Assembly (NCBI GenBank): GCA_013396655.1 | Contig: WBMV01008435.1 | Span: 434,001 to 498,000, forward strand | From: Campylorhamphus procurvoides | Taxonomy: Eukaryota; Chordata; Aves; Passeriformes; Dendrocolaptidae | DNA: 64,000 bases | Direction of reading: 5' to 3' | Shown here: one piece after another, positions 26,501 to 38,400 of the stretch | Position numbering within the stretch: the stretch's first letter is position 1 | Layout: each line of letters opens with the position of its first letter | Notes under the pieces: model-generated | Database searches by the model: none | The model's input: the letters and a program-made list of their open reading frames with translations, nothing else | What the model was told of the DNA's origin: nothing | Translations under genes and position numbers: made by a program

Positions 26501-26900
26501 AAGACAAAGGCAATCCAGGGGCTAATGCAGCCATGACTTTCCTGGATGTGGAGAATGATTTTGTTTGTGGAGGTGTCTGCTCTTTACAGGATGCTATGTA
26601 ACCTGGAGAGACCTGAGAAAGTTTTAAAGGAGCTAGTTCTACTCCCAGAAGACCTTAGGTACAGCAGTATGACACTCAGAGTAAAACAGGCTGTGAACAA
26701 TCTGTCCTGGATGTGGCTCTGCCAGCAGAAGATGTATTGCTCCAGTTTTTCAGTGCTACCGGCTCTTAGGGGCTATGGCTACTCGCTCAACTACCTGTAC
26801 AAGTGCTCCCACCTCAGTGAAAATGAGAAAAATAAACCAGAATCTCATGTTTAAACTAGTCTTTCTAAACTGACTTGGCTAGCACAGGCAGCTCGGTGGG
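20501..26900. other. Intergenic DNA, gene desert
   Basis: No gene recognised. The longest chance frames of the desert are here (20,511-20,945 and 25,958-26,389, both - strand, about 144 codons) and lack any domain or signal. A TA-rich run lies at 22,118-22,139. AT-rich blocks at about 24,560-24,690 and 25,130-25,420 resemble conserved non-coding elements. Confidence 0.5.
22118..22139. repeat. (TA)n simple repeat
   Basis: Interrupted TA run of 22 nt with one C. Confidence 0.9.
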
Positions 26901-26912
26901 CAGCAGTAGAGA

Positions 26913-26966
26913 AGCCATTCCCATGACTGCCCAGCCTCTGGAAGCTGGGCAGTCGTGGAAAGGGAT
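26913..26966. repeat. Long stable hairpin (inverted repeat)
   Basis: GACTGCCCAGC (26,925-26,935) and GCTGGGCAGTC (26,944-26,954) are perfect complements around an 8-nt loop CTCTGGAA. Pairing continues outward as CCAT/GTGG with one G-T pair (15 bp in all), then weaker pairs to about 26,913/26,966. The form is like a small precursor hairpin. No known miRNA is recognised. Confidence 0.85.
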
Positions 26967-28279
26967 GAGCTGTAACCACAGCAGTGGGCTGCAAGGAGGT
27001 TTGTGTCTGTGGCTCTGGCATCCCCCCACACAGACACAGTGTGCCTTCTATCTGAGAAGGGCTACAGCTCTCCAAAGATCCTTCATGGTAGGCAGGAAAG
27101 GTTGAGGATCTCATTTGTAAGAATATGAAGTATCTTTCATATGTGTCTGACTTCAGTGGACATGGAGCTGGGACCAAAATCCAGCTACTTGTGATTCAAA
27201 GATGCTGAGATGCTCCACAACACCCAACTGCTGGGAAAAAACAGCTGTGTACTCAGTGCTGCTCAGGCTCTGCTGTGACCCAATAGAGTTCAGACAGAAA
27301 ATAAAATCCTGCTATGAAGGTAACAGCTCAATAAATGATGAGAATTTGAAATTCAACCAGCTATCATCATGAAAGTGTTTACAATATAGCTTAAAAGACC
27401 GAGAAAAGAGCTGTTCTCTTTGCAATTTCATGATAAGGAGAAGCATTCATTGTTTCACTGCGTATCGCACAGTTTGCTCATTTCACCTTTATCTTACCTA
27501 GAAAATAAAAACGAACTGAGAATATCTTTTAGCAGGAAGAAAAACAACTTGAAAAGAACATTTCTATTGCTATCTATCTATCTGTTAAGTCCTTAAAAGA
27601 AAATCATATATTGCAACCACCAATCTAGACCTAAACAACATATGAAGATGAATTTGACATTTTTAGAAGTATTTTTTAACATTTTTTAACATTTGTATTT
27701 CCCAAAACGAAAAATTAACTCTTAATAGTGGATTTTGCAAAAGCCTCTTTTTAGATTTCCTGCCCAATGCCTCATGCTGTGACTCACAACATGCAGTTGT
27801 ATAGGTCACATCAGACTTCTTTCTTTAAGGAAAACATGATGTCACATGCGCAGCCCAGTGTGATGTGTCAGAGCACATGAGAGGCCATGCCTGAAATGTG
27901 ACAGAAATGGTTCTCAAATTCACTTAAAATCTTGGGACAAAGAGCAAAGTGCTAGACAAAGCTGTCTCATGATGTTAGTAGTATTAACTCTTGCATTTTC
28001 TATAGCGTCTTCAATCCTTAAATGTGACTTTCTATGGAACAAAGAAATAATTTTCAATTTTAAGTATGATTTTTCAGGATTTTTTTTCCTTAAGAAATAA
28101 CAAATGAAATTGAATCTCTGTTTCAGTGACCTACCTAGATTTTGTCTAAAACATAAAAGCTGGTGAGCTTATGAGACCATTAGGTTTGCAGTTTTGATTT
28201 CACTTGAGGTGGTAATGTTGGGCCTAGTCTTGCTTCAGTAATAACATGAAAAGGAAGGAACAATCTATGAATCTGTCTC
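26967..28279. other. Intergenic DNA
   Basis: GC-richer up to about 27,110, then AT-rich. No gene. A duplicated TTTTTTAACAT occurs near 27,672-27,693. Confidence 0.5.
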
Positions 28280-28412
28280 TTTGAAGATGTTCAAAAGCTG
28301 TCCAGACATATTACTGGGCAACAGACTGCAGGTGGCCCTCCCTGAGCAGGGGAGTTGGATCAGATGCCTTCCAGAGGTCCCTTCAACCTTGACCTTTCTG
28401 TACATCTGTGAA
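28280..28412 (+). mobile_element. CR1 LINE fragment, extreme 3' part, sense
   Basis: GAAGATGTTCAAAAGCTGTC, GACATATTACTGGGCAACAG, AGGTGGCCCTCCCTGAGCAG and CCTTCCAGAGGTCCCTTCAA are in CR1 3'-end order. The last octamers have decayed. Strongly 5'-truncated copy, as usual for CR1. Confidence 0.9.
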
Positions 28413-31400
28413 ATCAGCAGCAGTACATGGACACACAGCTACAAACATAACCCAAATCCACAACTAAAGACACTTTTAATTTTGGGGTTTTTTTAGGTTT
28501 AAACCCTCTTTGATGACAACCACCTTGTGCAATGTTTGGGTCAGTTAAATACCTATTACTGTGGCTTCACCAGTGCTTTGAGCAATGTGTTTGCTTGCAG
28601 GTTGATTTTTCTACAAAATAGCACCACTGACAAGAAAGAGGTTTTGGTTAAAATAGACTGACAATTACCATATTTAAATTCTTCTCCCTCTGAAACTATA
28701 AGCACATGTATACACATGCGTTTAATGAATTAATAAAAAATTCACTTTCATCCTTCTGAACACAGACACATAGTTCTCAATAATAACTTTTATGAAAGTG
28801 GTCACTGTTATCATATCAATGAGAGTTTATGGCTTAATATTTAATCCCAAAGTTTCTTACAAAAGAGAGCAATCCATTTTACAATATCACATTCTGATAA
28901 AACTTTGATCAGATCTGCTAAAAAATGTGGACAACATTTGTCTTTGCTTGAGTCCAAGCCTACCCTGTTGCATGCATGCTGGTTTCTGTATGTGGTAATT
29001 ATCTGTTTCTAATTATTCATCTATAAACCAGTGCAGCTATTTTTTTCTCTTGTTGCATTGGTACAATGCCTTTTCCTCTTTACCTGCACTATTGCAACAA
29101 AATTAGTCTGTGTCCAGAGTGTGAGTGTATCAATACAGCATTATTGTCTTCATATTTAAAAGTTTCAATCAGGATTTCTAAATATCCCTTAACAGAGCAA
29201 CTGTTAATGAAAATAGTAGTCAGATGAAAATTATTATCTCTAAGTTCTGTGCTTATTAACGTTTAGCAGCCTCTTTGGAGTAATTAATTGTCCTTTCCTA
29301 TTGAAATTCTTCATTGTTTGGTAAGAGCGCCAGGTTTTTTGAAGTGTGAGACCAAAATTCATTTTATCTCTTTGCCTAAAAAAAAGTCTTTAATTTCCTG
29401 ACTCTTCTGTGAGAACAAGTGTGGTTAAAAAGGGCTGATTGCTCTTTTCTAGCTCTGCAATTGGAGTTATGTTCAGGGAGATGCAAGTCATCATTTCTCC
29501 TTCTCCTAAGCTCTTCTAAAATGTCACTCTTGACATGTACTGTATATACACTGCAAAGTGTGCCCAGATCCCAGATCCAGGCTTTTATCCAAACCTCTGG
29601 TCTGGCCAAGTTTTTGGGGTTTGTTGCACACAATCCCCACACGTTCTTTGCTGCTATTCTGGTACATCAGTTTGAAGAGAGTTTGGTGCAAAGGAGTTAT
29701 GGGAACATGTTCCAGAGTCTTTAACACCACCTTTAACAGAGCCACTTGAAGGACTAGCTCCTGGGAGAACCTGTCTGCCTGTCAGCCCCCTCAGCCTGAG
29801 CCTGCCTCTGCTGTGCCCCAGGCCGAACTTGGGCAGGCGTGCATTCCCCATGGCAGGACACTGGGATTTACCTGGCTCCCAGTTGTCTCCTGCTTGCTGA
29901 GACAAGGAAGTGAGGAGGTGGATTTTGGTTCTATCTCATTGTAATGACATCCAGCAATCAGGAAAGGTATGGAAAGGGAAAGCCAGGCCCTGCAGAGGGA
30001 CAGGGGCCAGCAGAGCATGGCACAGCTGACAGCCAAGGCTGAGAATCAAAGTGGGTGCTGGTCTACTCTGCTTAGTGGGCACTGCAAAGCAAGCGTGGAT
30101 GGCATACTGCATTAAAGTTAAATACATGTTAACAAACAGGCATGTTCATACAGCACAATGTTAGTGAGAAAACACCTGGGTCCAAGCCCAGGGAGCAGCA
30201 GCCAGAGCTGTACCCCAGTTTATAGGTGAGGAAGGACCAGTGCAGGCACATCTGGGCAGGAGGCAGGGAGTTCTTGGGCTTCAGGCTGAGTCACCAGCAG
30301 GTTCCTGTCTGACCAGTCTGGCTACCATGGGCTTTGCAGTTTTATAAAGTCAAGTTACAGCGTCAAGAATGGTTAAACCCCAAGTAAAATGCATTCACTC
30401 ATTTTCAGAAGTACATCAGGCTTCATGGATAACACTCCGCCCCAAACCCTTGTTTCAGTTTGTTCCCTACTTCTATCTATATTCCGAAGAAAATGGAAGC
30501 TAGCTCCTTAAAATATTTATAAAGCATTTTGTGCAACTAGTCTTTCTAAATTTAACTTTCCCCCTAAAGCCACGGAACAGTTTTGGTAATAAATTCTCTT
30601 TTTTCCTATTTGGGAGGGAAAAGGAATTGTTTATTTTTAACAATTCAGTTCAGAGGAAAAATTATAGCATAGTGAATAGCAAGTAAATTAGCAATTCTTT
30701 CTATTATCCAAACCAGCAGGTCTTCTATTAACAAGGGCAGTTTGTGGCCTCTGGATTACAAGATCAATCAGGCAGCTCATTTTTCTTTAATTTTGGGGAA
30801 TTAAGTAATTATAAATCAGGCAAAAGCTGCATGTAGGACTTGTATTTACCTGTGTTGAGTTGATTTAACTGATTTGATACCACATCCTTACTCTTTCTGA
30901 TTTATTTTCTGAAGCTGGGGTTTCTGATTGTGTGTAATTTATCCCAGATGAAGAACAGTTATTAAAAACTGTCTCCAGCAAATCTGATGCAGACAACACC
31001 TTCATTCTTGCTTGGACAGCCAAATATGGAACACAGGCTGGGAAAGGGGAACTATTGCATCTACTCTGTTTTGTCTCCAAGCTTAATGGAAGACTTTTGG
31101 TTTTTTAAGCAGGTGTGTACATTGGTACGCAGAGCAGCTGGTGGATTATCTGGACAAGGCAGGTCAAATGAAACTTGAATACAGGAATTAAGTTTCATGT
31201 CCCCTTTTTGAGTCTGGATTTTATTCAACTGTAGTAGAAAGTTCTAAGCAGTACACAGCAGAGGCTACCATTGTGCACCATGTGGGATTAAGGAGGAAAC
31301 ATCCATCTCCATATTTTGCCTTTCTAAAAAAGACAGATTAGGCCTGAGTTCTTCTTTACAAATAGGTTTTTACTGTCTGATGGCCGTACATAGGAAGCAG

Positions 31401-34400
31401 TAAATCTTGCATTTGATTTCTTCTAGGTCTCTTGACTGCGCATAAACATTTGCTGCATGTCAGCCTCCAACTTTATGCTCCAAAGACAGAAACAGCTACA
31501 TCTGTACATGTGCCTTGAGCTCTTGTTTTGAGTTGATGCCATTAAGTAGAGTCAGATTCCAACTGATCAATGCTGGGAAGCCAAGACTCTGAGCCAGGGA
31601 AAAGAGGAGCATGGAGAGATACTACAGCCATTGGCTTCACCAGCTCCTGCAGACCTAGAGGGACATGAGACCCAGCAGATTTCAACACTGGCCTGAAATA
31701 TGCCATGGTCTAAGCCAGTTTCTTGGAGCCAGAAGAGAACTGAAGTAATGTGCAGACATGATGGCAAGCTCTAGGGTAATTGAAGGTCTGTTTTATAACA
31801 TAGGTGCAGGACTTGAAATCTTCCCTGTAAATTCAAACACCAATCACTGCACTGCTGGATTGTGTCGTTCTGCCTTTGAAGATTAGAAGAATTGGGTGGC
31901 TGAGATTACAGTATAATTTTACAGTGTGAAGGCATACAGTCCACCTACTTAAAGAATTAGATGAGTCATTCAGAAATTCAGTGCATTAATACATTATTTT
32001 TTAAACAAACAAAATCTGAATTAACAATGGCCGTGAGTTTGAAAAGACTGTGAATGGGCACATACTTTCTTGTGAGCCTTTTGGTAGAAAACATTTATGG
32101 TGAAGAGGATGTCAATTTTAAAAAATCAAACGGTTTCTAGAAAGACCAACATTAGAAGAGAGATAGGAAATATATTTCTCCAGACTAGTCCCTGCTGCTG
32201 CTTCTGTACGATCAAGCACAAAAAAAAAAGTATGAGGACAGATATGAAAATGGAGAATGAAGATGGGTTCATGAAGGTGGTAAATAAAGACAGTATGAAA
32301 ATGGGTATGAAGATTTAAAGCCAGAAAGAATTTTTAGATCATTTAGCCTGAAACCCTGAGTCATCACATGCAGGTGCGTGACATGCAGGTCATTATCACC
32401 TCTAAGTTAAATTCAGCATATTTGATGAAAGACCTCCCAGAAACACACCAAGCCTTGTTTTGAGAGCACTTGAGAAATGGAGAGCCTTACTCTTGACTAA
32501 TCAGTCTGTGATAATGGATACCCTGTTTCACAGTAAAAGCAGTATGTCTCTGCTCTGACTTGGAGTTGTATGGCCCATGTTTACCTCCAGAGACCACATC
32601 TTCTGATGTGTTTCTCCACTGGGTTAGAAAACTCACTGTATCAGAGCAGTAGGTGCCATTTTTCAGTGGATCAGATGTATTAATTACAAAGTCAGCCGTA
32701 AGGTGATCCAGGAGAAGAGCTTTGCTGAAGCACCAAGGGCTGTCCCATAGCCTAGGACTGCTCCTTGGGAAGCTGTGTTGCCCTCCACAGCTGTAAAACC
32801 AAAATCGTGAAGAGGTGATTCAGCTTTTTAGCATCTGATACCTCAAGGGGAGCAGTGTTCTTTCTGCCCTGTCCGCATTCTTCCACAGGCTGAAGTCTGC
32901 TCTCCACCCTCCCTGCCCCTTGACTAAGGGCAAGACTCAACCACAGCCAAATGGCAACTGTAAACTGAGTGTAGGTCTAGGATGTACAGCCAAACTGCCT
33001 CTTTTCAGCAGCTTAAAAGTTCTTCAGTGCTGCTGTGGCAATGCAGTGATAACTTACAGTGAGTTAACACTTTATTTTGCATTCACTTACATGGATCTTT
33101 TCATTAAAGTAACAAAAAGAGGCCATAACTGAAATGTAAGCTGACATTTTTGAAGGCTACATATAAGCTATGGAAAGGAGAAAAATGCAGAAATTCATGG
33201 GTCAAGACCCCTGACCTGGCTAATGCCTACACAAACTTCAGGACAGTCCTGTGAGACAGTAGGAGCTAAGAAGGGATAACTCTCAGTAAGGTTAGCAGAT
33301 GTAGGTAGAGTGTGTAGCCAGTGCAGACTGCTGCTGGCTCCTGAACGAGCTCAGTAAACACCATCACAGGGATTACATATCCCAGACAAAGCATTTAAAT
33401 CAGTGTGTTCAAAACCCTGTGCTCAGGCTTTTGGCCTTGTAAATGTCAGCAGCCTGTAGGTTCTCTGATGAGATAGGGATATGTTGATTTGGAGACCTTT
33501 CCTACCCTGTTCTCTTTAAGAGAGTGTATACATGGACTATACTGCTTGGGCCTCATCTGGGAAAGACGAAATCCAGCTGTACACGTTCCAGTGCTCCTTC
33601 AGCTCTGCTGCCTCATCCCTGGGATGACACACATTGCAGGTGATATGTTTTCTTCCAGACCTCAGGAGCAGACCTGTTAGTCATTGGAGAACTCAGCACA
33701 ACTCAATTAAATTTCTTCCACAACTTAATTGACATTTAGTCAGCTGGGAGGCAAACAACACCAGCAGAAAATAGTCCTTCCCTTCAGTTAAGATGTTATG
33801 AAACTTCATAACATTCCAACTGGCCAAATGTGAGGAAGAAATGAGGAAAATCTAATTAGACATTGCATGGTCTCTCCTTCAAGATTAAATGTATTATATT
33901 TGTGGTTACAGCTTGCCTTGAGGATCCTCCTACTCAAGACAGGCATGTAGAAGTGTTTAAACATCTGTGACAACGTGGTGCATAATGTAATATGCAATCT
34001 GTGGTCACAAGATTGGGGTTAACTCTTCCAGCCAAGGAAGGCAGTATGTCTGCTGGAGGCCTGTGGCTCTGAGGTTCTGTGATAAATTTAATCTCTGGAA
34101 GGAAGACGGATGGGCAGAGCCATTGCCATAGTAGTGCACGGCATGCCTCAGCTTTTGTAGGAGACTGGCCTTGAAAGCAATGCAGGACAGTGTGCCCATC
34201 TTTGGGAACACCTTCTTCCAAACAGTTTCCAGCACTCAGAAATACCAAATGCCATTCTCTGACCTATTGTGGTTTTTTTTTCCTAACAATGCCTGAAATC
34301 ATACAAACTTGAGAAAGCATATAGCTTTCAGGATCCTACTGCCTCTTAGCCGAAGTACTGCAACATTGGGCCACAAAAATGTATGAAATCCCCCTTTCCT

Positions 34401-34929
34401 CCAGAACCCAGAGAGGGGGTTAATCAAGAAGCAACATATGAAACTTGACTCCAACAGACTTTTAATACTCTCTCAGGTGTGTTTGTCTGAAGCAGTATAG
34501 AGGAACCTGACCTAGTTCAAGATATTTTTTTCCTGGTAGTCTGTGGATCAATCTCTAGTCTTTTGTAATATAGCAGAGCTGAGTTGCAAAATGGATACTA
34601 ACAACAGTTAAAAAGGAGTGTGTGCACACTCCTATGCATGTTGGGAATGCAACACAAGGAGGGAAGGCAAAAGAGCTTTCACCTAGTTTTCACCACACCT
34701 AAATCTTATGTGGTATCATTGCACAAGATGGTCCATGGATTTTTTTTTCTCTTTTCCAAGAGGGTTGACAGGTTCTTGTAGAATAAGGCTGAAGAAGATT
34801 GTCCTAGATGAACATGCAACACAGACAGTGAAAATCTGGTTTTAAAAGTCTTGTTCAGAGAGTAGTTATGACTACCTTTCCAACTGAGGAGATGTATCCA
34901 AGGACTTATAACCTGGGCTCGATATTAAG
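28413..34929. other. Intergenic DNA, gene desert
   Basis: No gene recognised; open frames do not exceed about 105 codons. GC-richer patches at 29,760-29,890 and 30,160-30,330, AT-rich block at 30,640-30,870. An A-run of 9 at 32,221-32,229 and GATGAAAATGG-type purine-rich sequence near 32,230-32,320. Confidence 0.5.
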
Positions 34930-35460
34930 TATTTCATTAGTGGTTTGGATGATGGAATAGCGAATAGACCTGTTAAACCTGCATATGACTCCCATCTGGG
35001 AGGGGCAGCATGAACGACAAAGGACTTAAGTCATTCTGAACAAAAAAAAAAAACCCACTGGGTTAAAAAGCTGCAGTGAATAAGCAAAATTTTATTATTA
35101 CAAAGAGAAAAGCACAAACTCAAAATGAGAGTCTTCAGTAGACACAGATCTACTGAAAGAAGTCTAGGAATTACAGCAGATCCCAACCAAATGTGTGATG
35201 TTGGATAAAAATGCAGATATCACACTGCGATGTGTAACAAGGACTGTTTTACTTCTGATAAGGTGTCACTTTAGTCTTCTGTCCAGTCTTGTGCCCAGCC
35301 CACCAGCCTGTGAGATAGATGTAGAGTCTGGAGGAGAATAGTACAGGTGATGCAGTTCTAGGAAACAAAGTGTACATGGATAGGTGAAAGCAGAGGGGTT
35401 AAAACAAAGAAGGCTGAGAGACACACAGATGAAGTCTGCAAATAATATTTTGGTAGGATG
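34930..35460 (+). mobile_element. Old CR1 LINE fragment, ORF2 end, sense, heavily degraded
   Basis: Weak but ordered CR1 likeness: GGTTTGGATGATGGAATAGC, CATCTGGGAGGGGCAGCATG, CACTGCGATGTGTAACAAGG, TCTTCTGTCCAGTCTTGTGC, GTCTGGAGGAGAATAGTACA, and AAGAAGGCTGAGAGACACAC. Spacing fits the reverse-transcriptase C-terminal region. No frame survives, so this is the oldest copy in the window. Confidence 0.65.
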
Positions 35461-38400
35461 AATGCTCAGGCTGTGTTGTTACTGAGGCTAGGTCTTAGGA
35501 AACCTTGGCAATAGTAAGGAAAGGTTGATGTGAGAGGCTGTGGAGTCTTTGTGATGCTACCTTGATGCAAGATGATGGTTTGGTGTTTCTCAGCCAGGAC
35601 CATCAGACGTGTGAAGCTGTCTGGACACACAGCTGCCAGCAGCATAGGTGTACTATCCACGTTTTGTTTCACCACAGTTAACAAGGAATAATTTGTAATC
35701 TGTGGTGCACTTTGTATACTCTACCCTCTTTTTTTATTTGGGTTGAGCTTCCCATATCCAAGATGCTGGGTTTTCCATCTCACACTTTTCACTGGTTGCC
35801 CCTCTCTTAATTGCTAATAATCTGCTTGAGAACATTTTGTGGTACAAGTTCTTTATGGTTTCCTACCAAAGAGGAGCTTTTAACTCAGATTTGAGGCTGA
35901 GTTAGCAGCAGAAAAAAAATGAAGTTGTATTTCACCACGTAATTGAGATATTAGAGAGCACAGTAAGTATTACTCACAGAACTGAAGTTCATGGTGTCTG
36001 CAAAGCAGGCAGTGCTCTTGAGTACATGGGTAACAACAATGGAGACAAGTCGCACGACACAGAAAATAACACTTAAGAGTGTTCTCTTGCAGCAAGTATG
36101 TTTGTGGTGGTGTGAGCCAGGTCTGACTGAGGGGAAAAACAGATTCAAAGAAACCTGACTCATGTTACATTATCATGAGATCAGCTTCATCCCCAGTGGT
36201 CTTAAGCTTCTCACGTTGATATTGATTAAGCACTTGTCACATGAAATATTGATTCCAACTGAATTATTTCTGTTCAGACAATGTAAAGGAGGCAATGTGT
36301 CCCTCTGAGTGTAGAAAGTTTGTGCGTCCTATATAGAAATAGCCTGCCCTTCCAGCATCGATTATTGTTTCAATACATGCAGGAACAGGAAAGCATTATG
36401 CATGTGCATTTCCCAATGGCTAGTTTCAGCACTAAAGGGAGAAGTAACATTTGCATTCCTTAAAGAACTGATTGAGATTCTAAAAACAGATTGGAAACTT
36501 AATGGTAAGAAAGGCACAGCTTGAAAGTCTTTACTTTTTGGCATGAAAGTGTGGACCAGATTGACACAATCTGTGACGTAGTTTCTAATGAAGCATTTGT
36601 AATGAGACATTTAAAGTAACTCAAGAGGCCTCTCTATCCTGTTAGGAAAAGAACACAAGGAGCACACATTTGAAATTCATTCAGCAGTGAATACATAAGC
36701 TGATCTTGACATGAATTTAGAGTAGGATTCAATTGTAGATAGGTGCTTGGGGTAGAAGTTGCTTGTAGGGGAAAAAAAATGAAACTAAAAGAGAGAGATA
36801 AATTAAGAGCTAAAACAGTTGGAGGAAACTCTTGGGAAAATTACCAAGAAGAGAGAGAGAGGTTTCTGCTTATTGAACTGTTGAATCATGGAACTGATTT
36901 CAGTTGGAAAACTTTGTGCTGAAATTTCATGCAGAGATAAATTTGGTTTTCTCAGTAGGTAGGTGGGAAGGGTAAGACCTTCTCATTTCTGTTTCTCATT
37001 CACATCTTGTTTACCCCAGGCACAGAGGTCTCTTTGGTGCTCACTAACACACTGTAACGAGCCCTTTTTAAACCTCTGCTGTAGCTGGGATGAGTGTAAT
37101 CTACAGATTTTTTTTCTTATTGTTTAAATGTTTATTAATTAGGCAACTCAAAGCATCCCACTAGGTCTGACCTTGACCCACTAACATCTGTTAAAATCAT
37201 AGTTTACCTTATTTTCCTGCTGAAAAACACCTGTTTCCCTACTGAACACCACAACAAATGAATGGCTGTGCTCTAATGATCTGACCTCGATCCTGTAGCT
37301 CTGTTTTCTGAACCTAATATATTGTTATTGCTTGCTTCCTTTGCTAATTAGTTAGGGATTAATTTCCCACCTAATCTGGTTGTGTAGTTTTTCGAATATA
37401 AAGTGTTTTTAAGTGCCAAATATTGCTGTTGCTGCTGATTAGGTTATTAGGTAATAATCAGTAGCTGAAATAGGACTTCCCAGAATGAGAAGCCAGCATG
37501 GCACTTTTCCATCTTCCTTCCTGTCTGTAGAATAGCTGATTCGCTCTGAAGCACCCATACAGCATACTTGTAAACACCTTGCTAAGGTGTATATGGCTAC
37601 ATACATATGGTTAAACGACATAGCTTAATTCACAGGTGCTTTTTAATACCTAATGGCAAAATTAACTTTTGGATACAATGGCAGCTATGGCTTTCAGTGA
37701 CACGAGCCACATATGCCACTCTGCAGCCGTCATTTAGGACTGTAATCCAGAGATGTGAAAACTCGAGAAGTCTAATGCCTTGTTTCACGTGGTCTGCCTT
37801 TTGACCCAGTTTCTGAGCCTAATATTTCCTCTTGGCTGGCTGCAGGCCTTCAGAGGTGCTAATTGAAAACACTAGGCAGGAGGAATTAGGTGGAAGTTGG
37901 ACTGAGCAAACCTGTGCACAGGCTGTCTCTTGTAGCATGTGAACGTCAGAGGAGTCTCTAATTACAGAAGCTGTCATCTTCCTCAGTAGTGATGGGCTGA
38001 TGTCTAGCATGGGCACAAGGGAAGTTCTTGTCTTGCATACACTTTTTGATTGATTTTGCTGTCAGGATCGAAGTCAGGAGGGCATTCCCAACTCTAGCCT
38101 TCAAGACTATGTTTACAGCCTCTTTTAGGTCTGGGCTGATGTTATGCTGCTGAGCTGTGTCAGGGAAGGAACTGGCTTTATGTTGTCAAGTGTAATAAAC
38201 CCAAATGTTAGTATGAATTTGCTAACAAATGAAGGTAATTGGGCTCCTTAGGAGGGAATGAGATGACAGCTTTTACTGTACTTCTAATATCAGTCCCAAT
38301 TACTGTAAATACGATCATGATGCAAAACATTAATTAGGAAAATCTGAACTGTTTGAAGTGTAGAGTCCCATATGAATCATTAACTACATGCAAAATATTG

